From: Bacteroidales bacterium
Lineage (GTDB): Bacteria; Bacteroidota; Bacteroidia; Bacteroidales; UBA932
Direction: 5' to 3'
Assembly: GCA_023227835.1 (NCBI GenBank)
Contig: JALOCI010000017.1
Location: 1-51,229 of the forward strand
DNA length: 51,229 nt
The notes under the pieces are model-generated. The model did not search any database. It worked only from the letters and a program-made list of their open reading frames with translations, and was not told the DNA's origin. Each line of letters opens with the position of its first letter. Position 1 is the first letter of the stretch. Shown here in pieces: positions 1 to 8,495 of the stretch. Both the position numbers and the translations under genes were made by a program.

Positions 1-1124
1 TCATGTCATCAGCCTACAAAACCATTCCTGCATCAGATGTTGTACTTACGGTTGATCTTGGCGACCCGGACAACATTCACCCGGCCCGGAAGGCAGAGAT
101 AGGCGAGAGACTTGCATTTAAGGCTCTATATAAAACTTATGGCGACAAGAGTGCAGATGTAAGATATCCCGATGTTCAATATATAAAGAGAGCTGATGAC
201 AAGGTTGTAATAGGACTCGGCAACACATACGATAAAATCGTCACAGGATCAGATAATCCTGAATTTGAGCTCTCGGAAGATGGGACCAGGTTCTTTCAGG
301 CATCACACACTGTATGTGATAATGAGATTATCATTCAATGTGATTCAGTCAAAAATCCTCTATTCGTAAGGCATGCATACCGCAACAGCTCTACAGTCTC
401 AATTTTCAATGCAAGAATGCTCCCATTGGATGGTTTTAGCAAAAAGATTCTAAATATACCTTGTGTCGACAACGGGAAGAGTGTTATATGGAACATTGCG
501 CCGGACAAGAGGTTTGAAGACCATTTGAATTTCAACGAGAGATATGCCGATGAACTTTCCTTGATTGCGAAAAAACCTGCTCAACAAGGGTTCTCTCCCA
601 ATATAGATGTCTTATTTGTAGGCAGTTCATCTGTAAGAATGTGGAAAACCCTTCAGAAAGACATGCATCCTCTAAAAGTTGTAAATAATGGTTTTGGAGG
701 TTCTACAATCAGGGACATTATCTATCATTATGACGTGCTGGTCAAACCATACAACCCTAATAAGATTGTTCTCTATGTCGAAAACGACGTAATTCCTGAA
801 GACAAGCTTGACACGCAAACACTTTTCGATTTTTTCAAAATCTTTTGCTCAAAGGTCCATAAAGATTTTCCCTCGGCAACCCTTTACATAGTATCGCTGA
901 AACCATCACCGCTAAGGTTCGGTATATACAAAGAGCAATGTGCCATAAATACACTGTTGAGGAAATTCGCGAAGGATCAGCCACTTACAAAATACATCGA
1001 TGTTGCTTCTGACATGATCAGAAATGGTCAGCCTGATAAAAGGCTCTTTTCGGAGGATATGCTCCACATGAATGCAGAAGGCTATGCATTATGGAGCAGG
1101 ATAATAAACAGAGAGCTATATTAG
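1..1124 (+). CDS. Sialate O-acetylesterase C-terminal part fused to SGNH hydrolase (5' truncated by window edge)
   Basis: Only the 3' part is present. The frame is open to the left edge, and the first visible ATG (position 3) lies inside conserved sequence, so it is not the true start. Residues 1-150 match the C-terminal beta domain of sialate O-acetylesterases (the LTVDLGDPDNIHPARK stretch and a jelly-roll-like end). Residues from about 185 form a second, SGNH-type hydrolase domain: Ser block in VGSSSVRMW, Gly block in NNGFGGS, Asn block in YVENDV and the His block DMLHMNAEGY. The complete protein would therefore carry two esterase domains, plausibly for removing acetyl groups from sialic acid or other host glycans, probably in the periplasm. 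The signal peptide lies outside the window. The domain reading is firm; the substrate is inferred. Confidence 0.8.
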   Translation, partial: MSSAYKTIPASDVVLTVDLGDPDNIHPARKAEIGERLAFKALYKTYGDKSADVRYPDVQYIKRADDKVVIGLGNTYDKIVTGSDNPEFELSEDGTRFFQASHTVCDNEIIIQCDSVKNPLFVRHAYRNSSTVSIFNARMLPLDGFSKKILNIPCVDNGKSVIWNIAPDKRFEDHLNFNERYADELSLIAKKPAQQGFSPNIDVLFVGSSSVRMWKTLQKDMHPLKVVNNGFGGSTIRDIIYHYDVLVKPYNPNKIVLYVENDVIPEDKLDTQTLFDFFKIFCSKVHKDFPSATLYIVSLKPSPLRFGIYKEQCAINTLLRKFAKDQPLTKYIDVASDMIRNGQPDKRLFSEDMLHMNAEGYALWSRIINRELY

Positions 1125-1145
1125 CATAGAGATTATACAAAATCA

Positions 1146-1177
1146 AAGGTGTCCTGGAATAAATCGCAGGACACCTT
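1146..1177. terminator. Hairpin terminator between convergent genes
   Basis: A perfect 11-bp inverted repeat (AAGGTGTCCTG, 10-nt loop, CAGGACACCTT) sits between the convergent esterase gene and the thioredoxin gene. There is no long T tract on either side, so efficiency is uncertain. The symmetric position suggests a bidirectional terminator. Confidence 0.6.
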
Positions 1178-1239
1178 ATATAGGTTGCGTTTACTAAACT
1201 TTTACTTAACCCAAAACTATTCCGCAACCATTATTGGAT

Positions 1240-3450
1240 TTATTCTCCGAATATCTTAGTGATTTCTTTATAAATTTCTGGAGTATTGCCCACCGCCCTA
1301 AAAATAATCTTTCCTTCTTTATCCAGAAGTATTTTTGTCGGAAAACCCTCAATTGCATAAATATCAGACAGATTCACACTCTCCGAGCCATCATCATTCA
1401 ATACCTGTATCCATGTCATACCATCCTCTTTAACGGCTTTCTTCCAGGATTCAAAGCATTTGTTTAAATCTTTGTTTCTTTCGTTTGCAACTCCGACAAT
1501 CTCAAGACCCATTGACTTATACTTCTCATAGATTTCCCTAAGGTGTGGATGGCTTGCCCTGCATGGACTACACCAACTACCCCAAAAATCGAGTATTACA
1601 TATTTACCCTTTAACGAGCTAAGAGTAAAAGTATTGCCGTTGATATCTTTTTTTGTAAAATCCATACTCTGACTTCCAACTGGTGGTATTCGTTTTCTTG
1701 TTTCAAGCGTGCTTTGAATTCTCAACCACGTTTGTGAGGTTCCGAAAGATTTTTGGGTTAACCCAAGAAGTTCCTCAAAAACTGAATCTTCAAGATTGTT
1801 AGATTGAAAGACATTTGCAAGCAGCATAAGTGAGACCAGAGATTCAGGATGCTGCTTGATATGATTCACCTTTAGATGTTCTATTTCGCCCCAAATCGGT
1901 TTTGCCTCATCCACATATTTTTGGCCCTCGGTCTCACCTTTTATCTCTGCCAACTTATATAAGCTGTCTATCTTCATTTGAAAGAAATCTTCTTCAGTGT
2001 TGTATGAGTTAAATTCATTCTGTAATGCTGTTCCTGTTATAGTCGCATTTTTAAAAGAGGATCCTGTTATGGTAGTTGTTCCTGAAGACAGAAAAAAGGA
2101 TGCACTGGTAAAAGCTTCACTATCCTCGCCATCATTGGCTTTCGGCTTACCTAACGGGGCAGCAGATATACACGCTCTTAAATCATGTGGAATAACACCC
2201 TTTATCTCAAACTTCCCGTCTTTTGTTACAGTAGAATCACTCTGTCTGGTATCATTATTTAATGCCCAACATGCAAGGTGGATTTTATACTCTTGCTTTG
2301 CATTTGTGATCTCCCCCTTAATAATAAATTGCTTTCCCTCTTTTTCCAGAAAAACTTCAGACAACTTTCTGTCAAGCTCTTTGCCCCTTAGACCTTTTGC
2401 AACAATTTTTCCATTTGGATCTATCAGGAAATTCTCCGGGATTGTATTAATCTTGTAAAGTATAGCAGCTTCATTATCCTTTTTAAGATCTGACAATTGT
2501 TGCCATGGCAGTTTATCATCCAAAACCGCTTTAAGCCAAGCCTTTCTATCCGTATCAAGTGATATTGATAAAATTTCCAACCCTTTTGCGTGGTATTTAT
2601 TATAGGCCTTTATAATGTTAGGATTTTCCGCTCTGCAACCTCCACACCAACTTGCCCAGAAATCAATCAGTACATATTTACCCTTGAAATCTGATAATTT
2701 CACCACTTTTCCATTTATATCCGGTTGTGAAAATTCAATTGCTTCATTACCTTCGCCAAAGTTCATTCTTTCTCTTTCTTCTGCAATTTGTCGCAAAATT
2801 TGTCTGGCAGTAAAAGAGTTTTGCATTTTTGGACTCATTGCCTTTATTTTCTCTTCAATGGAATTAAGCGATGATTCGACAGGTCGAATAACCATTCCCA
2901 AATCGTATAATTCAATATAACTATCCGGGTGTGCTTCAAAAAAACCTTTATAATATTCGCTTACAGCCTTGTCGTCTGACATATTCTTCTGTCTCTCAGC
3001 TTTAGCTCCTTCTCTAAAGGCTTTGTATTCTGAGTCAATAGCAGAACCTGTGATTTTAATATTCTCAAGAGGATCTTCTGATCCTGACAGATATTTCCCG
3101 GTTATCGCAATGTTTGAATTTTCAATAAAAAATTCAATAACGGCAGGGCCATGCATATCTTTTGTCTTGAAAAATATAACAGATCTTATTGGTTCATCAG
3201 TCCTTCCCTTAAATATGAATTCTCCATTTATGACTTTTGCAGAATCCACAACCTGTTTGTCATTTTTTACCGGACCGTATAGGTAAATGTAATCGGCTGA
3301 ATAGTGCCCGCCTTTAACATCTCCGGCCTCACATTTCAATCCGTCAATTTTTCCCTTTATTGTATATCCAATATTAACATCGTTTTGGGATAATACAATT
3401 ATTGGAATAAAAATAAAAGCAAGAAAAAAAATTGTCTTTTTTAGATTCAT
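1240..3450 (-). CDS. Tandem TlpA-type thioredoxin protein (two DUF4369-like/thioredoxin units)
   Basis: This 736-residue exported protein has a signal peptide at residues 1-21 (ends VLSQ). It holds two copies of one architecture: a beta-rich DUF4369-like region (about 25-130), a helical linker, then a TlpA/AhpC-TSA thioredoxin domain (about 236-370) with active site WCGGC (Cys269/Cys272). A second DUF4369-like region (about 375-480) and second thioredoxin domain (about 593-736) follow, with WCSPC (Cys627/Cys630). Single-unit proteins of this kind are usually half this length, so it is an internal duplication or fusion. It is the last gene of the SusCD operon, 11 nt behind another TlpA protein. 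The expected role is periplasmic thiol reduction or oxidation linked to nutrient uptake; the partner is unknown. Confidence 0.85.
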   Translation of the reverse strand: MNLKKTIFFLAFIFIPIIVLSQNDVNIGYTIKGKIDGLKCEAGDVKGGHYSADYIYLYGPVKNDKQVVDSAKVINGEFIFKGRTDEPIRSVIFFKTKDMHGPAVIEFFIENSNIAITGKYLSGSEDPLENIKITGSAIDSEYKAFREGAKAERQKNMSDDKAVSEYYKGFFEAHPDSYIELYDLGMVIRPVESSLNSIEEKIKAMSPKMQNSFTARQILRQIAEERERMNFGEGNEAIEFSQPDINGKVVKLSDFKGKYVLIDFWASWCGGCRAENPNIIKAYNKYHAKGLEILSISLDTDRKAWLKAVLDDKLPWQQLSDLKKDNEAAILYKINTIPENFLIDPNGKIVAKGLRGKELDRKLSEVFLEKEGKQFIIKGEITNAKQEYKIHLACWALNNDTRQSDSTVTKDGKFEIKGVIPHDLRACISAAPLGKPKANDGEDSEAFTSASFFLSSGTTTITGSSFKNATITGTALQNEFNSYNTEEDFFQMKIDSLYKLAEIKGETEGQKYVDEAKPIWGEIEHLKVNHIKQHPESLVSLMLLANVFQSNNLEDSVFEELLGLTQKSFGTSQTWLRIQSTLETRKRIPPVGSQSMDFTKKDINGNTFTLSSLKGKYVILDFWGSWCSPCRASHPHLREIYEKYKSMGLEIVGVANERNKDLNKCFESWKKAVKEDGMTWIQVLNDDGSESVNLSDIYAIEGFPTKILLDKEGKIIFRAVGNTPEIYKEITKIFGE

Positions 3451-3461
3451 AATATATTTAT

Positions 3462-4646
3462 TTACTTATTGTTCATCACCTGCTCTATCATCGCCTTCGT
3501 CTCTTCATAGCCCTCATACTCATTAATATAACCGGTTTCCTTGAATCTTATATTTCCATTTCTGTCAATAATTATCTTCGTCGGAAGATATTCGATATCA
3601 AAGATTTCGCTAAGAGGATTCTTTTTTATGACCGGGTCTCTGAGGTCCATAAAAAGGTTAAAAGTATAATGCCTGGCAGATAAAATCTTTTTGGCCTCAT
3701 CTGCTGCATTATTACTTCTTTCTGCTGTATGGATGAACATAAAAACAACTGATGTATCTTTTGAAAAGTAGTTTACTAGCTTCTGCATTGCCGGAAATGA
3801 ACCCACGCATGGCTCGCACCAAGTTGCCCAGAAATCCATTATCACTGTCTTTCCTTTCAGACTCTGTAATGAAACAGCCCTTCCATTCATGTCAGTTATA
3901 CTAAAATCAGGAGAAGGTGTATTGATCATTTTTTCTGATATCTTATTGATGAGGTTTTTCTCAATAACCACAGCTATGGAATCTATGTATTTTTTATAAT
4001 AAAGATCGTCACCGTATATTTTTATAAAAATTTCCCTTGCTGCTCCGGTAATTTTTTCATTTTTATCCCCTGGTTTCAGTAACTCCTCCTTAATCTCTTC
4101 TATTGCTTTTTGGGGATTACCGGCCTTTACCATTGATATGGCATACTTTTCATGCATACTCTTTGGAGCAGATGGTGTCAAGTATTTCAAAACCTCACTA
4201 TAATTACCTCGTTCAAACAGAATCAATCCATATAACAAATTGAATTCTAGGTTATTACCAAATGTTGAACGAAATGTTTTGCCTTTATCTGTATTTATGA
4301 TAGGGAGTATAAGATTTTCTGCTTCATCCAGTTTTTTTACAGAGATATATGAACTTATCGCACTATAAATGGCAGTGTATTTAGCGGCGTCACCCTTAAT
4401 AGTATTAATCCAACTGTTTACCTTTTCAACATTACCTGACTCTGCGTAAGCGCAAATAATAAGCGATTTCGAATATTCATACATAGACGAGGTGGAGTCC
4501 ATCTGCAAAAGATAACTTTCCTTTATAACCGGGTCAATTTCTGATTTTATGGCATTGTACAAATCTGTTTTTTTCTCCTCCTGCTGAGCTTGAAGTTCAG
4601 GACAGAACAAAACAATCAGCACAAAAAATATTAATATCTTTCTCAT
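3462..4646 (-). CDS. TlpA family thioredoxin-like protein
   Basis: This 394-residue protein has a signal peptide ending near LQAQ (residue 21). A helical, TPR-like middle (about 30-235) leads into a C-terminal TlpA thioredoxin fold starting near residue 245, with active site WCEPC (Cys277/Cys280) and a cis-Pro segment YLPTK. It would act in the periplasm as a thiol-disulfide oxidoreductase. It lies 21 nt downstream of the PKD-like lipoprotein gene and 11 nt upstream of the tandem thioredoxin, inside the SusCD operon. TlpA proteins often close operons of this SusC/SusD/DUF4843/PKD-like type. Redox function is well supported by the CxxC motif; the physiological substrate cannot be read from the sequence. 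Confidence 0.85.
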   Translation of the reverse strand: MRKILIFFVLIVLFCPELQAQQEEKKTDLYNAIKSEIDPVIKESYLLQMDSTSSMYEYSKSLIICAYAESGNVEKVNSWINTIKGDAAKYTAIYSAISSYISVKKLDEAENLILPIINTDKGKTFRSTFGNNLEFNLLYGLILFERGNYSEVLKYLTPSAPKSMHEKYAISMVKAGNPQKAIEEIKEELLKPGDKNEKITGAAREIFIKIYGDDLYYKKYIDSIAVVIEKNLINKISEKMINTPSPDFSITDMNGRAVSLQSLKGKTVIMDFWATWCEPCVGSFPAMQKLVNYFSKDTSVVFMFIHTAERSNNAADEAKKILSARHYTFNLFMDLRDPVIKKNPLSEIFDIEYLPTKIIIDRNGNIRFKETGYINEYEGYEETKAMIEQVMNNK

Positions 4647-4667
4647 AAATAATCTGGCAATTTGAAT

Positions 4668-6158
4668 CTAACGAGAGTAACCATAATCAAAACCGTAACC
4701 TATATACATATCGTTCATGTATTCGTATGTTGAATTCAAAAAATGGGTCTCTTTTACTTTTCCTTTTCCGGTAACTGTTCTTGCCGGAGCTCCATACGGA
4801 AGCCCTCCCACCATATTGTACATATAGAGATGATAATCTCCGCCATTTTGTGTGGCTATAGTCAGATAATCTATCTTGGGAGTGGCATTTCTGTCAAATC
4901 TGTTCGATATATATGTGATTGTCTCACCTGATGGCAAATCTGTAAACGGAATTTCATGTTCATTATTATTAACTACATCATAGTAGTATGGCTTATTGTT
5001 TTCAATAAAGTAGATTAACTGAGCTGTACGTTCATTCGATCCATACTGGGAAGCTGAATAAAACCTCATTGTAGATGGTATCTCCTTTACAGCAGATACA
5101 ACCGGCGGACGTGACGAACTCTTGGCGGTGATAATATATAGATACATTTTTGAATTTGCCTTGTCTTTAAATAAGGCATAGGCAGTTCCCTTATATGACC
5201 CCATGAACAGACATGTATAATTCGTTGTTGGATATAAATCATTTGACAAAACAGAAGCAACTGCATTATAATTGGTATATAACAATCTACTATTGGTTTC
5301 ATCCCAATAAACCAAACCAACAGTAGTTGTTGAAAATGCCCAGAACTGGCTGGCTCCAGACTCTCCGGACGGGAATCCGAAAATTCCTGAACCAACAGAC
5401 ATATTGTCTTCGGAAAAAACACCCTTATTAGTAAGAAAGACATCATTCCACATGAATGTTATAAATTTAAAAGGCGTTTCATTCTGTTTTTCATAAAACA
5501 TGTTATCCGGATTAAATATCAGACGCATATCTGAAGTGTTGAAAATTGAATAATTATTAGTAGCAGTAATTATCCCAATACAATTAGCACTCGATTTTGT
5601 CAGTGAAAGTGGATCTGTCAATTGCTTATTATATAAGATACCCATACTTTTAGGTGCCCCTGAAAGAGCAGTTCCCTGAGTCTTTAATAAAACATCCGAA
5701 ATCAACTTGCCATCATTAAGCAGAATGTCTATATCTGTATCTCCGGAAGCTGTCTCCTTAAGAATGTAGTGTCCAAGGCTGTATCTTGTAGATACTGTAA
5801 GGGTTGTATTGGTATGTGAATAATAGGTGTTACTCTTGTTTTTTACATAATAGAAAATTGTATATGTTCCGGGAGCATTATTAATGAGATAATTAAGATT
5901 TCTATCTTTTCCCAAAGTGTCACACTTGTTATTCTTATCATAAATCAACCAAGTGTATTCAAAATCACTTTCATTATATGTACTTTCAATCCTTGGGGTA
6001 ATCTTAAGTGTGTCTGACGCTGCTATCTTTGAATAGCTGGTCTCTATGCCGGATATTGTGATATCACTTATCGCAGTATAATCATAATTGCCTTTATCCA
6101 CATAACATGCTGTTATAAAAAAGACAGCAATTGATATTATAAATATTTTTCCTTTCAT
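4668..6158 (-). CDS. PKD-like family surface lipoprotein of SusCD locus
   Basis: I chose the ATG that gives MKGKIFIISIAVFF, four codons inside the longest frame, because it starts a standard lipoprotein signal. The lipobox is FITAC, and the mature protein begins CYVDKGNYDY, typical of the PKD-like family found next to SusD. After the signal come Ig/PKD-like repeats (about 25-130), then a long beta-rich region that may form a propeller. It has no catalytic motif that I recognise. It lies 6 nt behind the DUF4843 gene and so belongs to the operon. In comparable Bacteroides loci these accessory lipoproteins join the SusCD complex at the cell surface and contribute to ligand capture; here that is inference from context. 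Confidence 0.8.
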   Translation of the reverse strand: MKGKIFIISIAVFFITACYVDKGNYDYTAISDITISGIETSYSKIAASDTLKITPRIESTYNESDFEYTWLIYDKNNKCDTLGKDRNLNYLINNAPGTYTIFYYVKNKSNTYYSHTNTTLTVSTRYSLGHYILKETASGDTDIDILLNDGKLISDVLLKTQGTALSGAPKSMGILYNKQLTDPLSLTKSSANCIGIITATNNYSIFNTSDMRLIFNPDNMFYEKQNETPFKFITFMWNDVFLTNKGVFSEDNMSVGSGIFGFPSGESGASQFWAFSTTTVGLVYWDETNSRLLYTNYNAVASVLSNDLYPTTNYTCLFMGSYKGTAYALFKDKANSKMYLYIITAKSSSRPPVVSAVKEIPSTMRFYSASQYGSNERTAQLIYFIENNKPYYYDVVNNNEHEIPFTDLPSGETITYISNRFDRNATPKIDYLTIATQNGGDYHLYMYNMVGGLPYGAPARTVTGKGKVKETHFLNSTYEYMNDMYIGYGFDYGYSR

Positions 6159-6176
6159 TTTAATAATCATTTATGT

Positions 6177-6974
6177 TTATTGAAACGCCACAACAGTTCC
6201 GTCAGCCTCTTTAAGGACGTCCAGACCTTGTGCCATACGGCCGGCATTGTATTCTAAGAGTTTATTGGCAAGTAATTGTGACAAATAGGTACAATAGCCA
6301 CCGTCATAATTATCATTGGTTCCTGTTTCATAATCATCACTGCTTGTAAAGCCAAGGACATTGGCTAAGTAGTCATCATCCCACTTTTTCCCTGTTTGCT
6401 CAATCATCCATTTGTGTTTAACCGGTCCATACTCTCCAAAATAGGCAGAGCAATATATAGCCCATCTGCTAGGTCGTGCAAGTTGATCGGTAAATACAAT
6501 CCTCACCCCATTTCTCTCTTTACTTATGAGTTTAAAATCATTATTGGATTCAATACGAATCATAAGATTATAGCTGTTTGTTTTTAAAGAAACATCTCTT
6601 TTAAGGACTACAGGAATTGAATCACGTGAGCGATTTGCACGCATGACATAGTATTTTTTCAACGAGGCATCATTAAATGAGACGTAGTGAGTACCGGCGA
6701 CAGCATCATCCTTCCCTGTCATTTGTTGCACAATTGATATCTCCCTATCCCTGTCCGACAGTGGTCCCATTGTTTCAACCTTAACCCAGACAGTATCGGA
6801 AAGCAAACTTGATGGTCCGTAAACAAAGGAGTAACTGAGAAGGGTATCTGATGTAGAAGTATAGTAGAAATTCAGCCCGCTGCCGGCATCATAAACCTCA
6901 GGGGTTTTCTCACATGAGGATGCTATATATATTAAGGCTGTAAAAATTAAATATTTATAAATACTCTTTTTCAT
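6177..6974 (-). CDS. DUF4843 domain lipoprotein
   Basis: This 265-residue lipoprotein has signal peptide and lipobox IASSC, followed by CEKTPEVYDAGSGLNFYY, the usual opening of DUF4843 proteins. The N-terminal half is a Calx-beta-like beta sandwich (motifs such as VKVETMGPLSDRDREI). It follows susD by 11 nt and precedes the PKD-like gene by 6 nt. DUF4843 lipoproteins are regular third members of one SusCD locus type. The B. thetaiotaomicron locus BT2261-2264 has this layout, and its crystal structure held bound oligopeptides, as I recall from the literature. A surface accessory role in binding peptides is a reasonable inference, not shown by the sequence. Confidence 0.8.
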   Translation of the reverse strand: MKKSIYKYLIFTALIYIASSCEKTPEVYDAGSGLNFYYTSTSDTLLSYSFVYGPSSLLSDTVWVKVETMGPLSDRDREISIVQQMTGKDDAVAGTHYVSFNDASLKKYYVMRANRSRDSIPVVLKRDVSLKTNSYNLMIRIESNNDFKLISKERNGVRIVFTDQLARPSRWAIYCSAYFGEYGPVKHKWMIEQTGKKWDDDYLANVLGFTSSDDYETGTNDNYDGGYCTYLSQLLANKLLEYNAGRMAQGLDVLKEADGTVVAFQ

Positions 6975-6985
6975 CTGTTCAGGTT

Positions 6986-8476
6986 TTATTTATTTGGATT
7001 AAATTCAGACATCGGAAGCGGAATAATATAGTTTGACTCAGTAACTGGTGAGCTTCTCCACAACATAGATGTTGCAGCAGTCCTTTTATAAGTGAAAAAC
7101 ATCTGTCCCTCACCAAAAAACTCACGTCTGTATTCGTTAAGAACCCCCTCCTTCACCGCATCGAGATTGTTATATGTATCACCATATATCTGTACAGCAT
7201 GGGAAAGCATATATTCTGCCCAAAGAGTGTTTGCTTCAGAAAGGTTAGTGGTGCTCTCCATCGCTATTAAATAGACCTCCGAAAGACGTATAAGAGGAAT
7301 TATCTGACTTTTGTACATTCCTGAGCCCTCAGATGTTGTAGACTTGGTATCATAGAAATATTTCTTTAATGTCGGGTAAATCTTTCCTGAAGGATCCATT
7401 GTAGTTCGGTCCCATGAAGAGTTGTAACGATTGTTGGATGCTGTGCCTTGATTTTCGAAAAGCTCATTTAACTGATCAATAGTAATAACATAGTGGGATG
7501 TTCTGATCTTGTCGGCTCCCATTCCTAAGATTTCAGGAGAATAATCCATAAGGTTATAAACATTCAGCATCATTAGTGACTCTGACGGGCACCCTATGTA
7601 TCCTGCAGGAATATCATTGGCTCCGCTAAGTGTCATTAACTCGTTATTATCAGCACCTTTGGCGACAATAATTGCTTTTGATACGGTATAAGCTTTTTGT
7701 ATATTTCCTGTATAGAGATAAAATCTTGCCTGCAAAGCCTTTACCGCCCAGTAATTAAACCTGTTCTGACGATATAGCAGGAAATTGTCAATATTTGAAA
7801 CAGATCCGTTTAGTTGACTAAATGTATATTTTGAAATAGGATCGTTATTCTTAAGAAGGGATTCAGCTTTATTCAAATCAGCTTCTATTTTTGCAACAAA
7901 CTGGCTATATGTGTAATATTTAGGCAAATTAGCCGCAGATACAGTTTCAGCATAAGGTAGAGATACTTGAATCGAAGCATTTTGAGGTAATTGCCCGAAT
8001 AGACGTAGAATGTCAAAATGGCAAAAGGCCCTTATTGCATAAGCCTCTCCGGCGATCATATATCTTTTTGTGGTATCACTTATCACTTTTCCCCTGTTAT
8101 CTATATTGTCAATTATCATATTTGCCTGGGCAATCACATTATAAAGGCCGGCATAAATCGAACTTATAGCTGTTTTTGCGTTATCGTTAGTATAAAGGAA
8201 GTTTCCTAATTCATAATCAGTGGGATTAGTATTGGCATCAAATGGTTTCCAAAGTTGTGCAAGTGACTCGATATTCGACATTGTCAACTTTTCACCATAG
8301 ATATCTCGATGTTTCAATTTAATGTAACACCCGTTCAATGCATCACAAAATCCTGTATAGGAACTAAAAAGCTCTTTTGTTGTTTTCTGATTGTCAGGGT
8401 TTACCTCTAACCATTTATTGCAGGATGTCGTAAAGAGTAATATGAATACTATGCTGTATAAAAATGTTTTTTTCAT
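6986..8476 (-). CDS. SusD/RagB family surface lipoprotein
   Basis: The start is set at the ATG of MKKTFLYSIVFILLF. The longer open frame would overlap the end of susC and add a tail with no signal. The lipobox is LFTTSC and the mature protein starts CNKWLEVNPDNQ, a signature SusD opening. The family's TPR-like helices are seen, for example YAIRAFCHFDILRLFGQLP, and the C-terminal region has the LSEVYLIAMES and EYRREFFGEGQMFFTYKR segments conserved in RagB/SusD. Mature SusD caps the SusC barrel and captures ligand. The gene lies 19 nt after susC. No substrate-degrading enzyme other than thioredoxins is encoded nearby, so a polysaccharide substrate is not indicated. Confidence 0.92.
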   Translation of the reverse strand: MKKTFLYSIVFILLFTTSCNKWLEVNPDNQKTTKELFSSYTGFCDALNGCYIKLKHRDIYGEKLTMSNIESLAQLWKPFDANTNPTDYELGNFLYTNDNAKTAISSIYAGLYNVIAQANMIIDNIDNRGKVISDTTKRYMIAGEAYAIRAFCHFDILRLFGQLPQNASIQVSLPYAETVSAANLPKYYTYSQFVAKIEADLNKAESLLKNNDPISKYTFSQLNGSVSNIDNFLLYRQNRFNYWAVKALQARFYLYTGNIQKAYTVSKAIIVAKGADNNELMTLSGANDIPAGYIGCPSESLMMLNVYNLMDYSPEILGMGADKIRTSHYVITIDQLNELFENQGTASNNRYNSSWDRTTMDPSGKIYPTLKKYFYDTKSTTSEGSGMYKSQIIPLIRLSEVYLIAMESTTNLSEANTLWAEYMLSHAVQIYGDTYNNLDAVKEGVLNEYRREFFGEGQMFFTYKRTAATSMLWRSSPVTESNYIIPLPMSEFNPNK

Positions 8477-8495
8477 TTTATTATCATTTAATTGG

